From contig JACKHP010000001.1 of NCBI GenBank assembly GCA_020638905.1, positions 62,001 to 126,000 on the forward strand: a stretch of DNA of 64,000 nucleotides, given 5' to 3'. The notes below the pieces were generated by a model that worked only from the letters and a program-made list of their open reading frames with translations, ran no database searches and was not told the origin of the DNA. The position numbers and the translations under genes are program-made. Positions 51,508-60,269 of the stretch are shown in pieces (position 1 is the first letter of the stretch; every line of letters begins with the position of its first letter). Source of the DNA: Planctomycetota bacterium. Its GTDB lineage: Bacteria; Planctomycetota; B15-G4.

Positions 51508-52011
51508 ATGCTGACCCGCCGGTGCGAGTACGCGCTGCGCAGCCTGATCGATATCGGGCTGGCCGAGACGCTGGGACGGTCGCGCGTGCGCACCGCCGAC
51601 CTGGCACGCCACGAGCGCATCCCCGAGCCGTTCCTCGCGCATGTGCTGGCCGACCTCGTGGCCGCCGGCTTCCTGACGGCGCACCGCGGTCGCCTCGGCG
51701 GCTACTCCCTGGCGCGTCCGATGGCGCAGATCCGTCCCGGCGACGTCGTGCGTGCCTTCGACGGGCCGCTCGCGCCGATCCGCTGCGTGAGCGCGTCGGC
51801 GTACGAGCGCTGCTCGTGTCCCGACGAGGCGCACTGCGGCATGCGCATGCTCATGCTCGACGTGCGCAACGCGATGAGCGACGTGCTCGACCGCCACAGC
51901 CTGGCCGAGGTGGTCGAGGTGACGCGGAGCTTCATGGAGCGCGACGGGGTGCCGTTCGCGCTCGCCGACGCGCCGCCGGCCGCCGCGCGACGCAAGGGCC
52001 GACGCCGGTGA
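51508..52011 (+). CDS. Rrf2-family transcriptional regulator, possibly Fe-S dependent
   Basis: 167 residues. The winged helix covers residues 1-85: CEYALRSLIDIGLAE, IPEPFLAHVLADLVAAGFL and RGRLGGYSLARP. Cysteines at 93, 102, 104 and 110 (RCVSASAYERCSCPDEAHCG) resemble the cluster-binding loop of Fe-S Rrf2 proteins, although the spacing differs from IscR and NsrR. The stop overlaps the start of the SLC13 transporter (GTGA), so the two are coupled. The signal may be sulfur, redox or Fe-S status; this is inference. Confidence 0.87.
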   Translation: MLTRRCEYALRSLIDIGLAETLGRSRVRTADLARHERIPEPFLAHVLADLVAAGFLTAHRGRLGGYSLARPMAQIRPGDVVRAFDGPLAPIRCVSASAYERCSCPDEAHCGMRMLMLDVRNAMSDVLDRHSLAEVVEVTRSFMERDGVPFALADAPPAAARRKGRRR

Positions 52012-53783
52012 ACGACGCCGATCTCATGCTCGTGCTGCTGGCGGTCACGCTCGTGCTGCTCGTGACGCAGTGGGTCCGCATCGAGGTCGTCGCGCTGTCG
52101 CTCGTCGCGGTGCTCGCGCTCACGGGCGTCCTGTCGACGGAAGACGCGTTGTCCGGCTTCTCGAGCCAGGCCACGATCACGGTGGCGGCCATGCTCGTCC
52201 TCTCGGCCGGTCTCGAGCGCGCCGGGGCCGTCGATCTCGTGGCCGGACGGCTCGCGGCCCTGGGAGGCGGCGGCGAGCGGCGCCTCCTGCTCGCGCTCAT
52301 GCTGCCCACCGCGGTCTTCTCGGCGTTCATGAACAACACGCCGGTGGTCGCGCTCATGGTCCCCGTGGCGATCACCCTCGCGCGCCGCTTCGAGGTGTCT
52401 CCCAGCAAGCTGCTGCTGCCCGTGAGCTACGCGTCGATCCTGGCCGGCACCTGCACCCTGATCGGCACGAGCACGAACATCCTCGTCGACGGCCTGGCAC
52501 GCGACGGGGGCTTCGAGGGCTTCTCGATGTTCGAGTTCTCGAAGATGGGCGTGCTCTACCTCGTCGTGGGCGGCGCGTACGTGGTGCTCGCGGGCCCGCG
52601 CTTCCTGCCGCGACGCTCGGCCCTCTCCGAGGTCATCTCGCCGGCCGCCGAGGGGCGTTTCGTGACCGAGATCGCGATCCCGCGGGGCAGTCCGCTGGCG
52701 GGTCGTCCGCTGGCCGAGCTCGTCGAGGGCGCCGAGGTGGTCAAGGTGCTCGAACTCGTGCGCGGCGACGATCCCACGGTGCGTCCGTTCTCGGGTTTCG
52801 TGCTGGCCGAGGAGGACGTGCTCATCGTCGAGGCCAGCGCGCGCGCGATCCACGCCCTGCTCGGACGCCAGGGCGTCGCGGCGGGCACGGCCGTGGCCGA
52901 CGCCGAACGCGTGGTCGTCTCGCGCACCGACCTGCGCCTGGCGGAGGCCGTCGTGACGCCGAACTCGCGCTTCGACGGCGAACGCATCCAGGACCTCGGG
53001 CTGTCGCGCGTGCACGGCGTGCAGGTGCTCGCGGTACGCCGGCTCGGGCGTCACCACCGGTCGGCGATCCGGGCCTGGCGCCTGCGTTCGGGGGACGTGC
53101 TGCTGGTGCTCGGACAGCTCGCGTCGCTCGAGGCGCTCCAGGAACAGGGCGACGTGTTCCTCGTCCAGGGCGTCGAGGAGTCGGTCACGTTCCCGCGCAA
53201 GGCACCGCTCGCCGCGGCGATCATGCTGGCGGTGGTGCTGCTGGCGTCGCTCGGCGTCGCGCCGATCGTGCACCTCGCGCTGATCGGCGCGGCGGCCATG
53301 ATCCTCACGCGTTGCCTCGACGTGCACGACGCCACCCGTTCGCTCGAGCCCTCGGTGCTCATGCTGCTGGCCGGGACGATCCCGCTCGGCCTGGCGATGG
53401 AGCGCACGGGACTGGCCGCGGACATGGCCGCGAGCGTCGTCGATCTCGCGGGGCCCCACGGGCCGATCGTGCTCGTGAGTGCCTTCTACCTGCTCACGAG
53501 CCTGCTCACCGAGTTCCTCTCGAACAACGCGGCGGCCGTGCTGCTCACTCCCATCGGACTCGGCATCGCCACGCGCACGGGGATCGACCCGAAGCCGTTG
53601 CTCGTGGCCATCGCGTTCGGCGCGTCGGCCAGCTTCGCGACGCCGATCGGCTACCAGACGAACGCCCTCGTCATGGGTCCGGGCGGCTATCGCTTCTCGG
53701 ACTACGTGCGCTTCGGCCTGCCGCTGAACCTGCTCATGTGGATCAGCGCAACGATCCTCATCCCCGCGTTCTGGCCACCGTGA
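52008..53783 (+). CDS. SLC13/DASS-family transporter with two RCK-C domains
   Basis: 591 residues from GTG 52008, which overlaps the Rrf2 stop. The first membrane half contains FMNNTPVVALMVPVAI and YASILAGTCTLIGTSTNILV (DASS signature). Residues about 205-390 hold two TrkA-C/RCK-C regulatory domains (RGSPLAGRPLAELVEGAEV, then RIQDLGLSRVHGVQVLAVRR). The second half repeats the signature (FLSNNAAAVLLTPIGLGIA, GASASFATPIGYQTNALVMG). Proteins of this build carry sulfate, dicarboxylates or other anions with sodium. Control by an Rrf2 regulator favours a sulfur compound. Confidence 0.88.
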   Translation: MNDADLMLVLLAVTLVLLVTQWVRIEVVALSLVAVLALTGVLSTEDALSGFSSQATITVAAMLVLSAGLERAGAVDLVAGRLAALGGGGERRLLLALMLPTAVFSAFMNNTPVVALMVPVAITLARRFEVSPSKLLLPVSYASILAGTCTLIGTSTNILVDGLARDGGFEGFSMFEFSKMGVLYLVVGGAYVVLAGPRFLPRRSALSEVISPAAEGRFVTEIAIPRGSPLAGRPLAELVEGAEVVKVLELVRGDDPTVRPFSGFVLAEEDVLIVEASARAIHALLGRQGVAAGTAVADAERVVVSRTDLRLAEAVVTPNSRFDGERIQDLGLSRVHGVQVLAVRRLGRHHRSAIRAWRLRSGDVLLVLGQLASLEALQEQGDVFLVQGVEESVTFPRKAPLAAAIMLAVVLLASLGVAPIVHLALIGAAAMILTRCLDVHDATRSLEPSVLMLLAGTIPLGLAMERTGLAADMAASVVDLAGPHGPIVLVSAFYLLTSLLTEFLSNNAAAVLLTPIGLGIATRTGIDPKPLLVAIAFGASASFATPIGYQTNALVMGPGGYRFSDYVRFGLPLNLLMWISATILIPAFWPP

Positions 53784-53840
53784 CGCCGGGCCGCCGGCCG
53801 GGGCCTCGCCCGGCGTGGCGTTCGGACGATCCGGCGGGCA

Positions 53841-55463
53841 TCACGGAGCGGCCGGGGTCTCACGCCCGGCGGCCTCGAGCACCTCGGTCGCCGCGCGGCC
53901 GAAGCGCTGGCCGACGCGGAACGAGAATGCCGAGAACTCGGCGGGTTCGCGCAGGTCGAGCGTCGTCCAGCCGTCGCGCGTGCCGGCCTCGAGCACGACG
54001 ACCCCGTCGGGCGCCTGACGCACGCGCGTGGGCACGCGCTGCGCCTCGAGCGCGAGCCGCAGCAGGAGCGTCCCGCGCACGTCGTCGGGTACCCCGGCGT
54101 CCGACAAGGCGCTCTCGGTCGCGGCCAGGTCGAAGTGCTCCTCGAGCCGCTCGAGCGGCAGCTCGACGCTGAAGCCGAACGCGATCGGCTCGCCGCGCAT
54201 CGTGTCGGCCACCCACTTCGTCGCGGCGACCGGTTCGAGCACGAGTCCCAGGCCCGTGCCGAAACGATCGAACAGGTCGGACGGGAGCGAGAGCCGTTCG
54301 AGCAGGTCGATCGGCATGGGCGGCAGGCGCGCGTCACCCCGCACGACCTCGCAGAGCTCGTCGAAGGAGAGTTCGACCTCGTACGGACGCTCGTCGAGCA
54401 ACATGCGACGACGGAGAGCTGCGAACGACGCACCGTCGTCGCACAGCGCGAACGCGGCGGCCAGCCTGGCGTCGCCATTCAGCACCGCGCGCGAGACCTC
54501 GCGCAGCCGCGTCCGCGTCGGGCCCCCTCCGAAGCGCGCGGACACGTCGGGCGGCAGGCGCGCGAGCAGTCGAGCCAGGCGCGCGTCGGCGTCGGGCACG
54601 CCGGGCAGCAGGTCGCGCAGGACCGCCGTCTCCTCGGGCTGCAGCGCGTGCGCCGCCGCGGTCAGCCAGAGGTGTCCCTCGTCGCGCACGAGCCACTCGC
54701 CGCCGGACTCGCGCACCGCGTGCTCGAGTGCCGCACGCTCGTCGTCGTCGAGCAGGAAGTCGTCGCGCCCGGTGATCACGACCAGCGGCGCCTCGCAACG
54801 CGCGAGCGCGGAGGGCACGTCGACCTCGCAGAGGTCGCGGAAGATCGCGTGCGCGAGCCACCCGGCGACGGCGCCGTGCAGGCGGGCGCCCATGCGCGGG
54901 ACGGCCGTGTCCGGCATGACCGGCACGTGCAGCAGCACCGCCGCGGGACGCGCCCCGTCGCGCAGCAGGAGCGCCGCGCCGAGCGTCCCCAGGGAGGTCC
55001 CGCGCAGGACGACCCGCGACTCGTCGCCGCCCGCGAGGCGCACGGCCTCGGCGTACATCGCGTGCACGTCGCGCTCGAAGTCGTCCATCGAGGCGTCGCC
55101 GGACGCGGACATCCCCACGCCCGAGTAGTCGAGCATCAACGAGGCGAAGCCCAGCTCGGCGAGCTGCGCCGCGACGACGCCGTCGTGGAACTTCAGCGAG
55201 CCGGGCGAGCCCGACGACTCCTGCAGGTGGAGCACGACCGGCGCCCCCGCGTCCGAAGGCACCACGAAGCCGGACAGGCTCACGCCGCCGGCGAGCGCGA
55301 GCTGATGGAGGGTCGTCCCCGGTGGCATGAGCCGCAGCGTGAGCTCGGCGTCGACGTCGACGGCGGCGAGCAGAGCGGGCGGCGCGAAGCAGCCGGGTCC
55401 GATCGCGGTGGCGACGAGCAGCAGCGCGAGCGCCGTCCCCATGAGGCGCTGGACGGACGGCAT
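53841..55463 (-). CDS. Lipoprotein alpha/beta hydrolase
   Basis: 540 residues. The lipobox is IGPGC with Cys25. Residues about 60-300 form an alpha/beta-hydrolase fold: HLQESSGSPGSLKFHDGVVA, FASLMLDYSGVGMSASG, the nucleophile region LRGTSLGTLGAALLL (Ser in GTSLG), LVVITGRDDFLLDDDE (Asp) and DEGHLWLT (His). The remaining 240 residues have no clear family and include LRGTLLLRLALEAQRVPTRV. It starts 2 nt after the stop of the beta-helix gene, so the two form an operon. An esterase or peptidase role at the membrane is plausible; the substrate is unknown. Confidence 0.75.
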   Translation of the reverse strand: MPSVQRLMGTALALLLVATAIGPGCFAPPALLAAVDVDAELTLRLMPPGTTLHQLALAGGVSLSGFVVPSDAGAPVVLHLQESSGSPGSLKFHDGVVAAQLAELGFASLMLDYSGVGMSASGDASMDDFERDVHAMYAEAVRLAGGDESRVVLRGTSLGTLGAALLLRDGARPAAVLLHVPVMPDTAVPRMGARLHGAVAGWLAHAIFRDLCEVDVPSALARCEAPLVVITGRDDFLLDDDERAALEHAVRESGGEWLVRDEGHLWLTAAAHALQPEETAVLRDLLPGVPDADARLARLLARLPPDVSARFGGGPTRTRLREVSRAVLNGDARLAAAFALCDDGASFAALRRRMLLDERPYEVELSFDELCEVVRGDARLPPMPIDLLERLSLPSDLFDRFGTGLGLVLEPVAATKWVADTMRGEPIAFGFSVELPLERLEEHFDLAATESALSDAGVPDDVRGTLLLRLALEAQRVPTRVRQAPDGVVVLEAGTRDGWTTLDLREPAEFSAFSFRVGQRFGRAATEVLEAAGRETPAAP

Positions 55464-55465
55464 CC

Positions 55466-56707
55466 TCACGGGCAGCCGAGATCCTCGAAGAAGTGCTCGT
55501 CGGCGACGACGTACAGCGAGGGCGGCGAGAGCACCTTCTGGGTGCCGTTCAGGAAACCGAGCTGGGCGTGCAGCGGCAGCACCGAGTCGGGACCGGCGAG
55601 ACCCTCGGCGAGCACGGGCTGCAGGTCGAGCGGCCCGCCGGGCAGCACGCCGAGGTCGGCCACGTACCAGAGGATCGTCGAGAGCGTGCCGCCGAGCGCG
55701 GGCAGCAGCATCGGCAACTGGAAGGTGCCGGCCCACAGGATCGCGTGGTCGCCCGGGACGGTCTCGACGTGCACGAACGCCGGGTGTCCCTCGAGCACGA
55801 CCGCGGGTTCGACCGAGAACACGCGCGCCTCGCCGGGCAGCTCGAGGACGACGGCACTGCCGGCCAGCGGACGTCCCGGCTTGCCGTCGCCCGCGTCGCT
55901 CGTGCCGGGTGCGCCGCCCGACAGCGACGAATCGTAGCGCAGCACCGTCACGCCCGCGTCGGCGCGCAGTCCGTCGCCGCCGTCGCTGCCGGGCTGTGTC
56001 GCGCCGGCATCGGCGGACGTGGCCCCGTCTCCGCCGCGCAGGTCGGCCGCGTGGAGCGCGACGACCGTCGCGCCGCCGGCCGTGAGTCCGTGGCCGCCGT
56101 CGGCGGACGTGGCGTCGAACAGCGCGCCCCGTCCTCCGGTGACCAGGCCGTTCCAGATCTGCAGCAGCGCCACGTCGTGCGCGATCACGCCTGCCTCGGC
56201 CGCGGCGGACCCGTCGGGCATCGCGTCGCCGCCGCGGAACGTCGCGCGCACGAGCGTGACCGCGCCGCAGTCGTCGAACGACGCACCCGGCTCGGGCGTG
56301 GACGCGGCGGCGCCGCCGAAGCGGCAGTCCTCGATCCACACCGGTCCCTTGCAGTGCTGCACCACGAGCGGACGCGTCGACGTGAAACCGCGCAGCAGGA
56401 TCTCGCGGTCGGGGTCGGTGTCGCGCAGCTCGACCGGCGCGCTCGCGTCGATCTGCACGTCACCGAACGCGACGAGGCGCAGGTCCTTTCCCTCGACGAC
56501 GAAGGGCGCGAACGGTGCGCCGGTCGAGCCGTGCACGAGGATCGTGTCGTCGTCCTGCGCGGCGTCGACCGCAGCCTGGATCGTGGCGAAGTCGGCGCCC
56601 GGGCAGGGGCCGTCGTCGACGATGATCAGGTTGCCCTGACCGCGCGCGGCGAGGGTCAGGGCGAGCAGGGCGAGCAGCGTCCGCAGGCAGGCGGGAGTCG
56701 TCGGCAC
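55466..56707 (-). CDS. Secreted right-handed beta-helix-like protein
   Basis: 413 residues from GTG 56707, which has GGAGG nine bases upstream. ATG 56737 lies inside the likely -10 element and is less likely. A signal peptide ends near ALTLAARGQG. NLIIVDDGPCPGADFATIQA opens a pectate-lyase-like coil region, followed by Asp/Gly-rich turns (DLRGGDGATSADAGATQPGS). A globular C-terminal domain ending EHFFEDLGCP completes it. Such proteins bind or cleave polysaccharides or form surface layers. It is the first gene of the operon with the lipoprotein hydrolase. Confidence 0.68.
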   Translation of the reverse strand: MPTTPACLRTLLALLALTLAARGQGNLIIVDDGPCPGADFATIQAAVDAAQDDDTILVHGSTGAPFAPFVVEGKDLRLVAFGDVQIDASAPVELRDTDPDREILLRGFTSTRPLVVQHCKGPVWIEDCRFGGAAASTPEPGASFDDCGAVTLVRATFRGGDAMPDGSAAAEAGVIAHDVALLQIWNGLVTGGRGALFDATSADGGHGLTAGGATVVALHAADLRGGDGATSADAGATQPGSDGGDGLRADAGVTVLRYDSSLSGGAPGTSDAGDGKPGRPLAGSAVVLELPGEARVFSVEPAVVLEGHPAFVHVETVPGDHAILWAGTFQLPMLLPALGGTLSTILWYVADLGVLPGGPLDLQPVLAEGLAGPDSVLPLHAQLGFLNGTQKVLSPPSLYVVADEHFFEDLGCP

Positions 56708-56735
56708 GGGGTCGTCCTCCGGGATCGGCGGGGGC

Positions 56736-56741
56736 ATGATA
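56736..56741 (-). promoter_or_regulatory. Candidate -10 element of the beta-helix/hydrolase operon
   Basis: Minus-strand TATCAT overlaps the ATG at 56737. A transcript would start downstream of that ATG, which supports the GTG start at 56707. Confidence 0.4.
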
Positions 56742-56776
56742 GGCGACGTCGGTCGCGCGCGGGGAAGGCGGTTCGC

Positions 56777-56782
56777 TAACCT
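56777..56782 (+). promoter_or_regulatory. Candidate -10 element of the ClC gene
   Basis: TAACCT about 70 nt upstream of the ClC start, divergent from the beta-helix operon. Confidence 0.35.
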
Positions 56783-56848
56783 GTCGCCGACGAAGCATCG
56801 CGTCCGTCCGTCGGCCGTCGTGCGGGCGAGCGGACGATGGAGGGTGGC

Positions 56849-58099
56849 ATGCAGGCGGCGGCTGGCGGTCCGATGAAGCTGCGGACGATGTTCGCGTGCT
56901 CGTGCGCGGTGGGCGCGGTCGGCGGACTGCTCGGCTTCCTCTACCTTGCACTGCTGCACGGGGCGGAGCACGTCCTCGGGCCGCACGGTCACGACCCTTG
57001 GCTGCACGTGGTCCTGATGGTCGCGGTGGGCTGGACGATCGGCCGGCTGGTCGAGCGGCTGGGCTCCCCGGGCGACATCGAGCTGCTGATGGACAACGTC
57101 CACCTGCTCGGCAAGGAGCGGGCGCGTGTGCGCCAGCTCGTTTCGCTGTTGCCGATCTCGCTGCTGTGCATCGCGTCGGGTGGCGGCGCCGGTCCCGAGG
57201 CGCCGTTGGTCCAGACGACGGGCACCTGCTCGCAGTGGTTCGCCGAGCGCCTGCGCATGTGCGCGGCCGACCGCCGGATGCTCACGATCGCCGGCATGGC
57301 CGCGGCGTTCACCGTGCTCTTCGGCGCCCCGATCGGCGCGGCGCTGTTCGCGCTCGAGATCCTCCATCGTCGCGGACTGCAGTACCACGAGGCCCTGCTG
57401 CCGGCGGTCGTCGCGTCGCTCGTGGGCTACGTGGTCTACGTCGCCGCGTCCGGGCTGGGACTCGCGCCGGTCTGGAGCTTCGTGCTCGACGCGGAGCCGG
57501 TGCCTGTCGACCTGCTGTGGTCGGCGGCCGCCGGCGTCGTGGGCGGGCTCGTCGCCCTGGCCTTCACGTCCGGCGTCTCACGCGCGCGCCGCGTCTTCGC
57601 CGCGCTCGACGAACGCCGGCGTCCCCTCGTGGGAGGCCTGCTGCTCGGCGCGCTCGGCGTCCTGTCCCCGTTCGCGCTCACCTACGGCAAGTACCAGATC
57701 GATCCGTTGCTCTCGGTGGGTGTGGCGACGTGGTCGTTCTTCGCGCTCGCGGCCGCGGCCAAGTTCGTGGGCACGACGGTGACGGTGGCGAGCGGCTGGC
57801 GGGGCGGGTTCATCATCCCCCTGTTCTTCATCGGGGCGGCGCTGGCCCGGTCGATCCACCTGCTGCTGCCCGGTACGAACGAGGCGATCCTGGCCTGCTC
57901 GCTCATGGCCGCGTTGAACACGGGAGTGACCAAGACGCCTCTCGGTTCGACGCTCGTGGTGTCCAAGATGGCGGGCCTGTCGCTGATCCCGACGACGTCG
58001 GTGGCCGCGCTGGTCTCGTTCGCTTTGACGCACCGTTCGGTGCTGCTCGAGAGTCAGCGCGAGCGGATCGAGTCGGCGCCGCAGCCGACCCACCCGTAG
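56849..58099 (+). CDS. ClC-family chloride channel/transporter
   Basis: 416 residues from ATG 56849, which has GGAGGG a few bases upstream; ATG 56837 in frame overlaps that site. ClC motifs are GGGAGPEAPLVQTTG (selectivity loop), APIGAALFALEILHRRG with the glutamate-bearing helix, YGKYQIDPLL and GWRGGFIIPLFFIGAALAR. About ten membrane helices are visible; the canonical GSGIP motif is degenerate. No CBS domains follow. It exchanges or conducts chloride or fluoride-like anions across the inner membrane. Confidence 0.9.
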   Translation: MQAAAGGPMKLRTMFACSCAVGAVGGLLGFLYLALLHGAEHVLGPHGHDPWLHVVLMVAVGWTIGRLVERLGSPGDIELLMDNVHLLGKERARVRQLVSLLPISLLCIASGGGAGPEAPLVQTTGTCSQWFAERLRMCAADRRMLTIAGMAAAFTVLFGAPIGAALFALEILHRRGLQYHEALLPAVVASLVGYVVYVAASGLGLAPVWSFVLDAEPVPVDLLWSAAAGVVGGLVALAFTSGVSRARRVFAALDERRRPLVGGLLLGALGVLSPFALTYGKYQIDPLLSVGVATWSFFALAAAAKFVGTTVTVASGWRGGFIIPLFFIGAALARSIHLLLPGTNEAILACSLMAALNTGVTKTPLGSTLVVSKMAGLSLIPTTSVAALVSFALTHRSVLLESQRERIESAPQPTHP

Positions 58100-58174
58100 C
58101 TCCCGGGTCGGATCACGTCGGAGGACGTCGCGCTCCAGGTCCCGCGCGCGCAGGCCGCGTCCCGGACGAAACGA

Positions 58175-58209
58175 CGGGGCGCCGTCCCGTCGCGTGGGAC
58201 GACGCCCCG
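58175..58209. terminator. Hairpin between convergent ClC and CsbD-like genes
   Basis: CGGGGCGCCGTCCC (58175-58188) pairs with GGGACGACGCCCCG (58196-58209) with one mismatch. It can terminate both transcripts. Confidence 0.6.
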
Positions 58210-58249
58210 CAGTCGCTCGCGAGCGTGCGCAGCACCTTCGTCGTGCGTG

Positions 58250-58459
58250 TCAGACGTGCGCCTTGAGCGACTTGATGAAGTCGTCGACCTCCTTCTCGAG
58301 CTTCACCTTGTCGGTCTTGTAGGCCGTCTGCAGCCGCCTGACGAGTTCGTCGCGCTTGCCGTTGATGGCGGTCAGGTCGGTCTCGGTGAGCTTGGACCAC
58401 TTCACCTGGAACTCCTTGCGGAGGTCCTGCCAGTTCGACGTGACGTCGTTCCAGAGCAT
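58250..58459 (-). CDS. CsbD-like small stress protein
   Basis: 69 residues. WNDVTSNWQDLRKEFQVKW followed by KLTETDLTAINGKRDELVRR and LQTAYKTDKVKLEKEVDDF matches the CsbD family, which is small, helical and often induced by general stress. The molecular function is unknown. ATG at 58459 follows an AGAGG about eleven bases upstream. It is a monocistronic gene. Confidence 0.85.
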   Translation of the reverse strand: MLWNDVTSNWQDLRKEFQVKWSKLTETDLTAINGKRDELVRRLQTAYKTDKVKLEKEVDDFIKSLKAHV

Positions 58460-59055
58460 GGTCGTCGTACCTCTTGGTGGGGACGTGACAAGGCCGGACG
58501 AGCGTCCGGATCCAGGCTCCATTGCATGGCCGCGGCGCCCGCTCACCCATGCGCGAGGGGGGGCAGGTCGGGTGCACGAGGGGGGCGCCGGGCACCCGCA
58601 TCGGTCGTAGGCAGTTCGGGACGAACGGAACCGCCCGTGGCTGTTCCATGAGCGGGTCAGCCAGTTCCTCGTCGCGGGATCGTCGACACGCCTGACGACC
58701 CCGCAGCGCGCCCGACGGGGTTCGCCGGAAGAAGACGTCGCGTGCCGACGTGCCGCGATCGGCCATTCTGGTGCGGTCCGCCGGAAGGGCGACGGGCGCG
58801 GCCCGGCGAGTTCGTGAGGCGCCCTGAGCGTCTGCGTCCCGGCCCGACTCCGGGCGCTCGGGATCGGCTTGTCATCCCGGCCGCGACGACTTCGGCCGAC
58901 CGCCTCGAGGTTCTTTCGGATCGTCGGTTCCCACCCCCTGGCGGCATTCCATAAGCGAGATAGCATCTGGCGCTGGGGGAGAGCCCGCCGCGACGGCGCC
59001 GGGCGGCACCCCCGGATCATCCTCCCTGCTTTCATCCCGCCTTGGAGCGGACTCC
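58460..59055 (+). promoter_or_regulatory. Gene-free region upstream of a secreted protein
   Basis: No frame here has natural composition. A TAGCAT element at 58961-58966 is a candidate -10 for the gene at 59056 and would give an about 90-nt leader. Nothing else could be recognised in the remaining 500 bases. Confidence 0.4.
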
Positions 59056-60159
59056 ATGTTCAGGAACATCCTCTTTGCCGCGCTCGGTCTGGGCGCGATC
59101 GGCACCTCGGCAATCGCGCAGGACATCATCCCGGTCGAGAGCATCCGCTACGCCGGCCGGTACGACCTCGCGACGAATACGTTCCATGCCTCGAGCATCG
59201 ACCCCGACACGGCGTCGTACGAGAGCAGCGGCACCGTGCTCTTCAACAACACGACGCTGAGCGGCTCGTTCACCACGGGCTCGGGCGCCATCGTGACGCA
59301 CCACTTCATGGACTGGGGCACCGCGAACTTCGGTGGCGGTGGCGCGACGATCGAGTCGTTCCGCATCGGCTACGCGACGAACGTCGTGGCTCCGAACCCG
59401 GTCACGCTGCGCATCCGCATCTACCAGGGCGCGACAGGCTTCGGCGTGCAGGGCACCGTGCTCGGCGACTACGTGCTGACCGGCCTGCCGAACTCGGCGT
59501 CGGGCGGCTTCGAGGGATTCACCGTCGACGTGACGCCGGTGACCCCGATCGCGATGGCCGATGGCGCCATCGGCTGGAGCTACAACTCCGACACCGCGGG
59601 TGGGTCGTCCACCGGCCCGCTGCTCGTGGGACCGATCGCGTCGGTCGAGGCCGGCGTCGTGAACGCCTACGACCGCTACCTCGAGACCACGAACGCGTAC
59701 ATCGGCACCTTCCAATTCACCGCGCCGACGGTCGGCTCGTTCGTGATGCGCCTCGTGGGTCGTGCGAACGTCGCGCCCCCCAGCGCTTGGGAACAGTACG
59801 GCGTGAAGAAGGTCGTGTCGCTCACCGGCACCGGTCCCGGCTCGCCCTTGTCGGCCAACGAGATCAAGATCAAGTCGACGGTGCCGGGCAAGCCGGTGAT
59901 CATGATGGTCGGCATCGTGCAGTCGGACATCTACAGCGCGAACCTCGACCTGCGCTTCTACAACCTGCCGTGGCTCGTGCAGCTCGGTACGTTCATCCCG
60001 AACCCGGCCGACGCGACGGTCAGCATCCCGTTCGTGATGCCCGACCTGTCGCTCGTCACCCCGGGTGACGAGATCTTCTTCCAGGCGTTCGGCCAGAACC
60101 TGGCCGGCCAGTGGAAGAACTGGTCGAAGGGCCTGAAGCTCACGATCCAGTCGCCCTGA
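59056..60159 (+). CDS. Secreted beta-rich protein, unknown function
   Basis: 367 residues. GGAG lies ten bases upstream of the ATG. The signal peptide is about residues 1-21 (FAALGLGAIGTSAIAQ). The mature part is rich in Thr, Ser, Gly and Asn with alternating strands: VTLRIRIYQGATGFGVQG, IGWSYNSDTAGGSSTGPLL and GSFVMRLVGRANV. It ends with a second domain, KIKSTVPGKPVIMMVGIVQ to GQWKNWSKGLKLTIQSP. It resembles structural or surface proteins of planctomycetes but no named family is recognised. Its codon use is less extreme than its neighbours, which may reflect high expression. A strong terminator follows. Confidence 0.75.
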   Translation: MFRNILFAALGLGAIGTSAIAQDIIPVESIRYAGRYDLATNTFHASSIDPDTASYESSGTVLFNNTTLSGSFTTGSGAIVTHHFMDWGTANFGGGGATIESFRIGYATNVVAPNPVTLRIRIYQGATGFGVQGTVLGDYVLTGLPNSASGGFEGFTVDVTPVTPIAMADGAIGWSYNSDTAGGSSTGPLLVGPIASVEAGVVNAYDRYLETTNAYIGTFQFTAPTVGSFVMRLVGRANVAPPSAWEQYGVKKVVSLTGTGPGSPLSANEIKIKSTVPGKPVIMMVGIVQSDIYSANLDLRFYNLPWLVQLGTFIPNPADATVSIPFVMPDLSLVTPGDEIFFQAFGQNLAGQWKNWSKGLKLTIQSP

Positions 60160-60209
60160 TCACGAGTTGGTCGGGCGGCGCGCGAAACACGCGCCGCTGA
60201 CGAGATGCG

Positions 60210-60250
60210 CGGCCCGCGTCCCGGACTCCCGGGGCGCGGGCCGTGTCGTT
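60210..60250 (+). terminator. Hairpin terminator after the secreted protein
   Basis: CGGCCCGCGTCCC and GGGGCGCGGGCCG form a stem of about 12 bp, followed by TGTCGTTT. It separates two convergent genes. Confidence 0.65.
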
Positions 60251-60269
60251 TCGCGCGGTAGCCGCGGGG

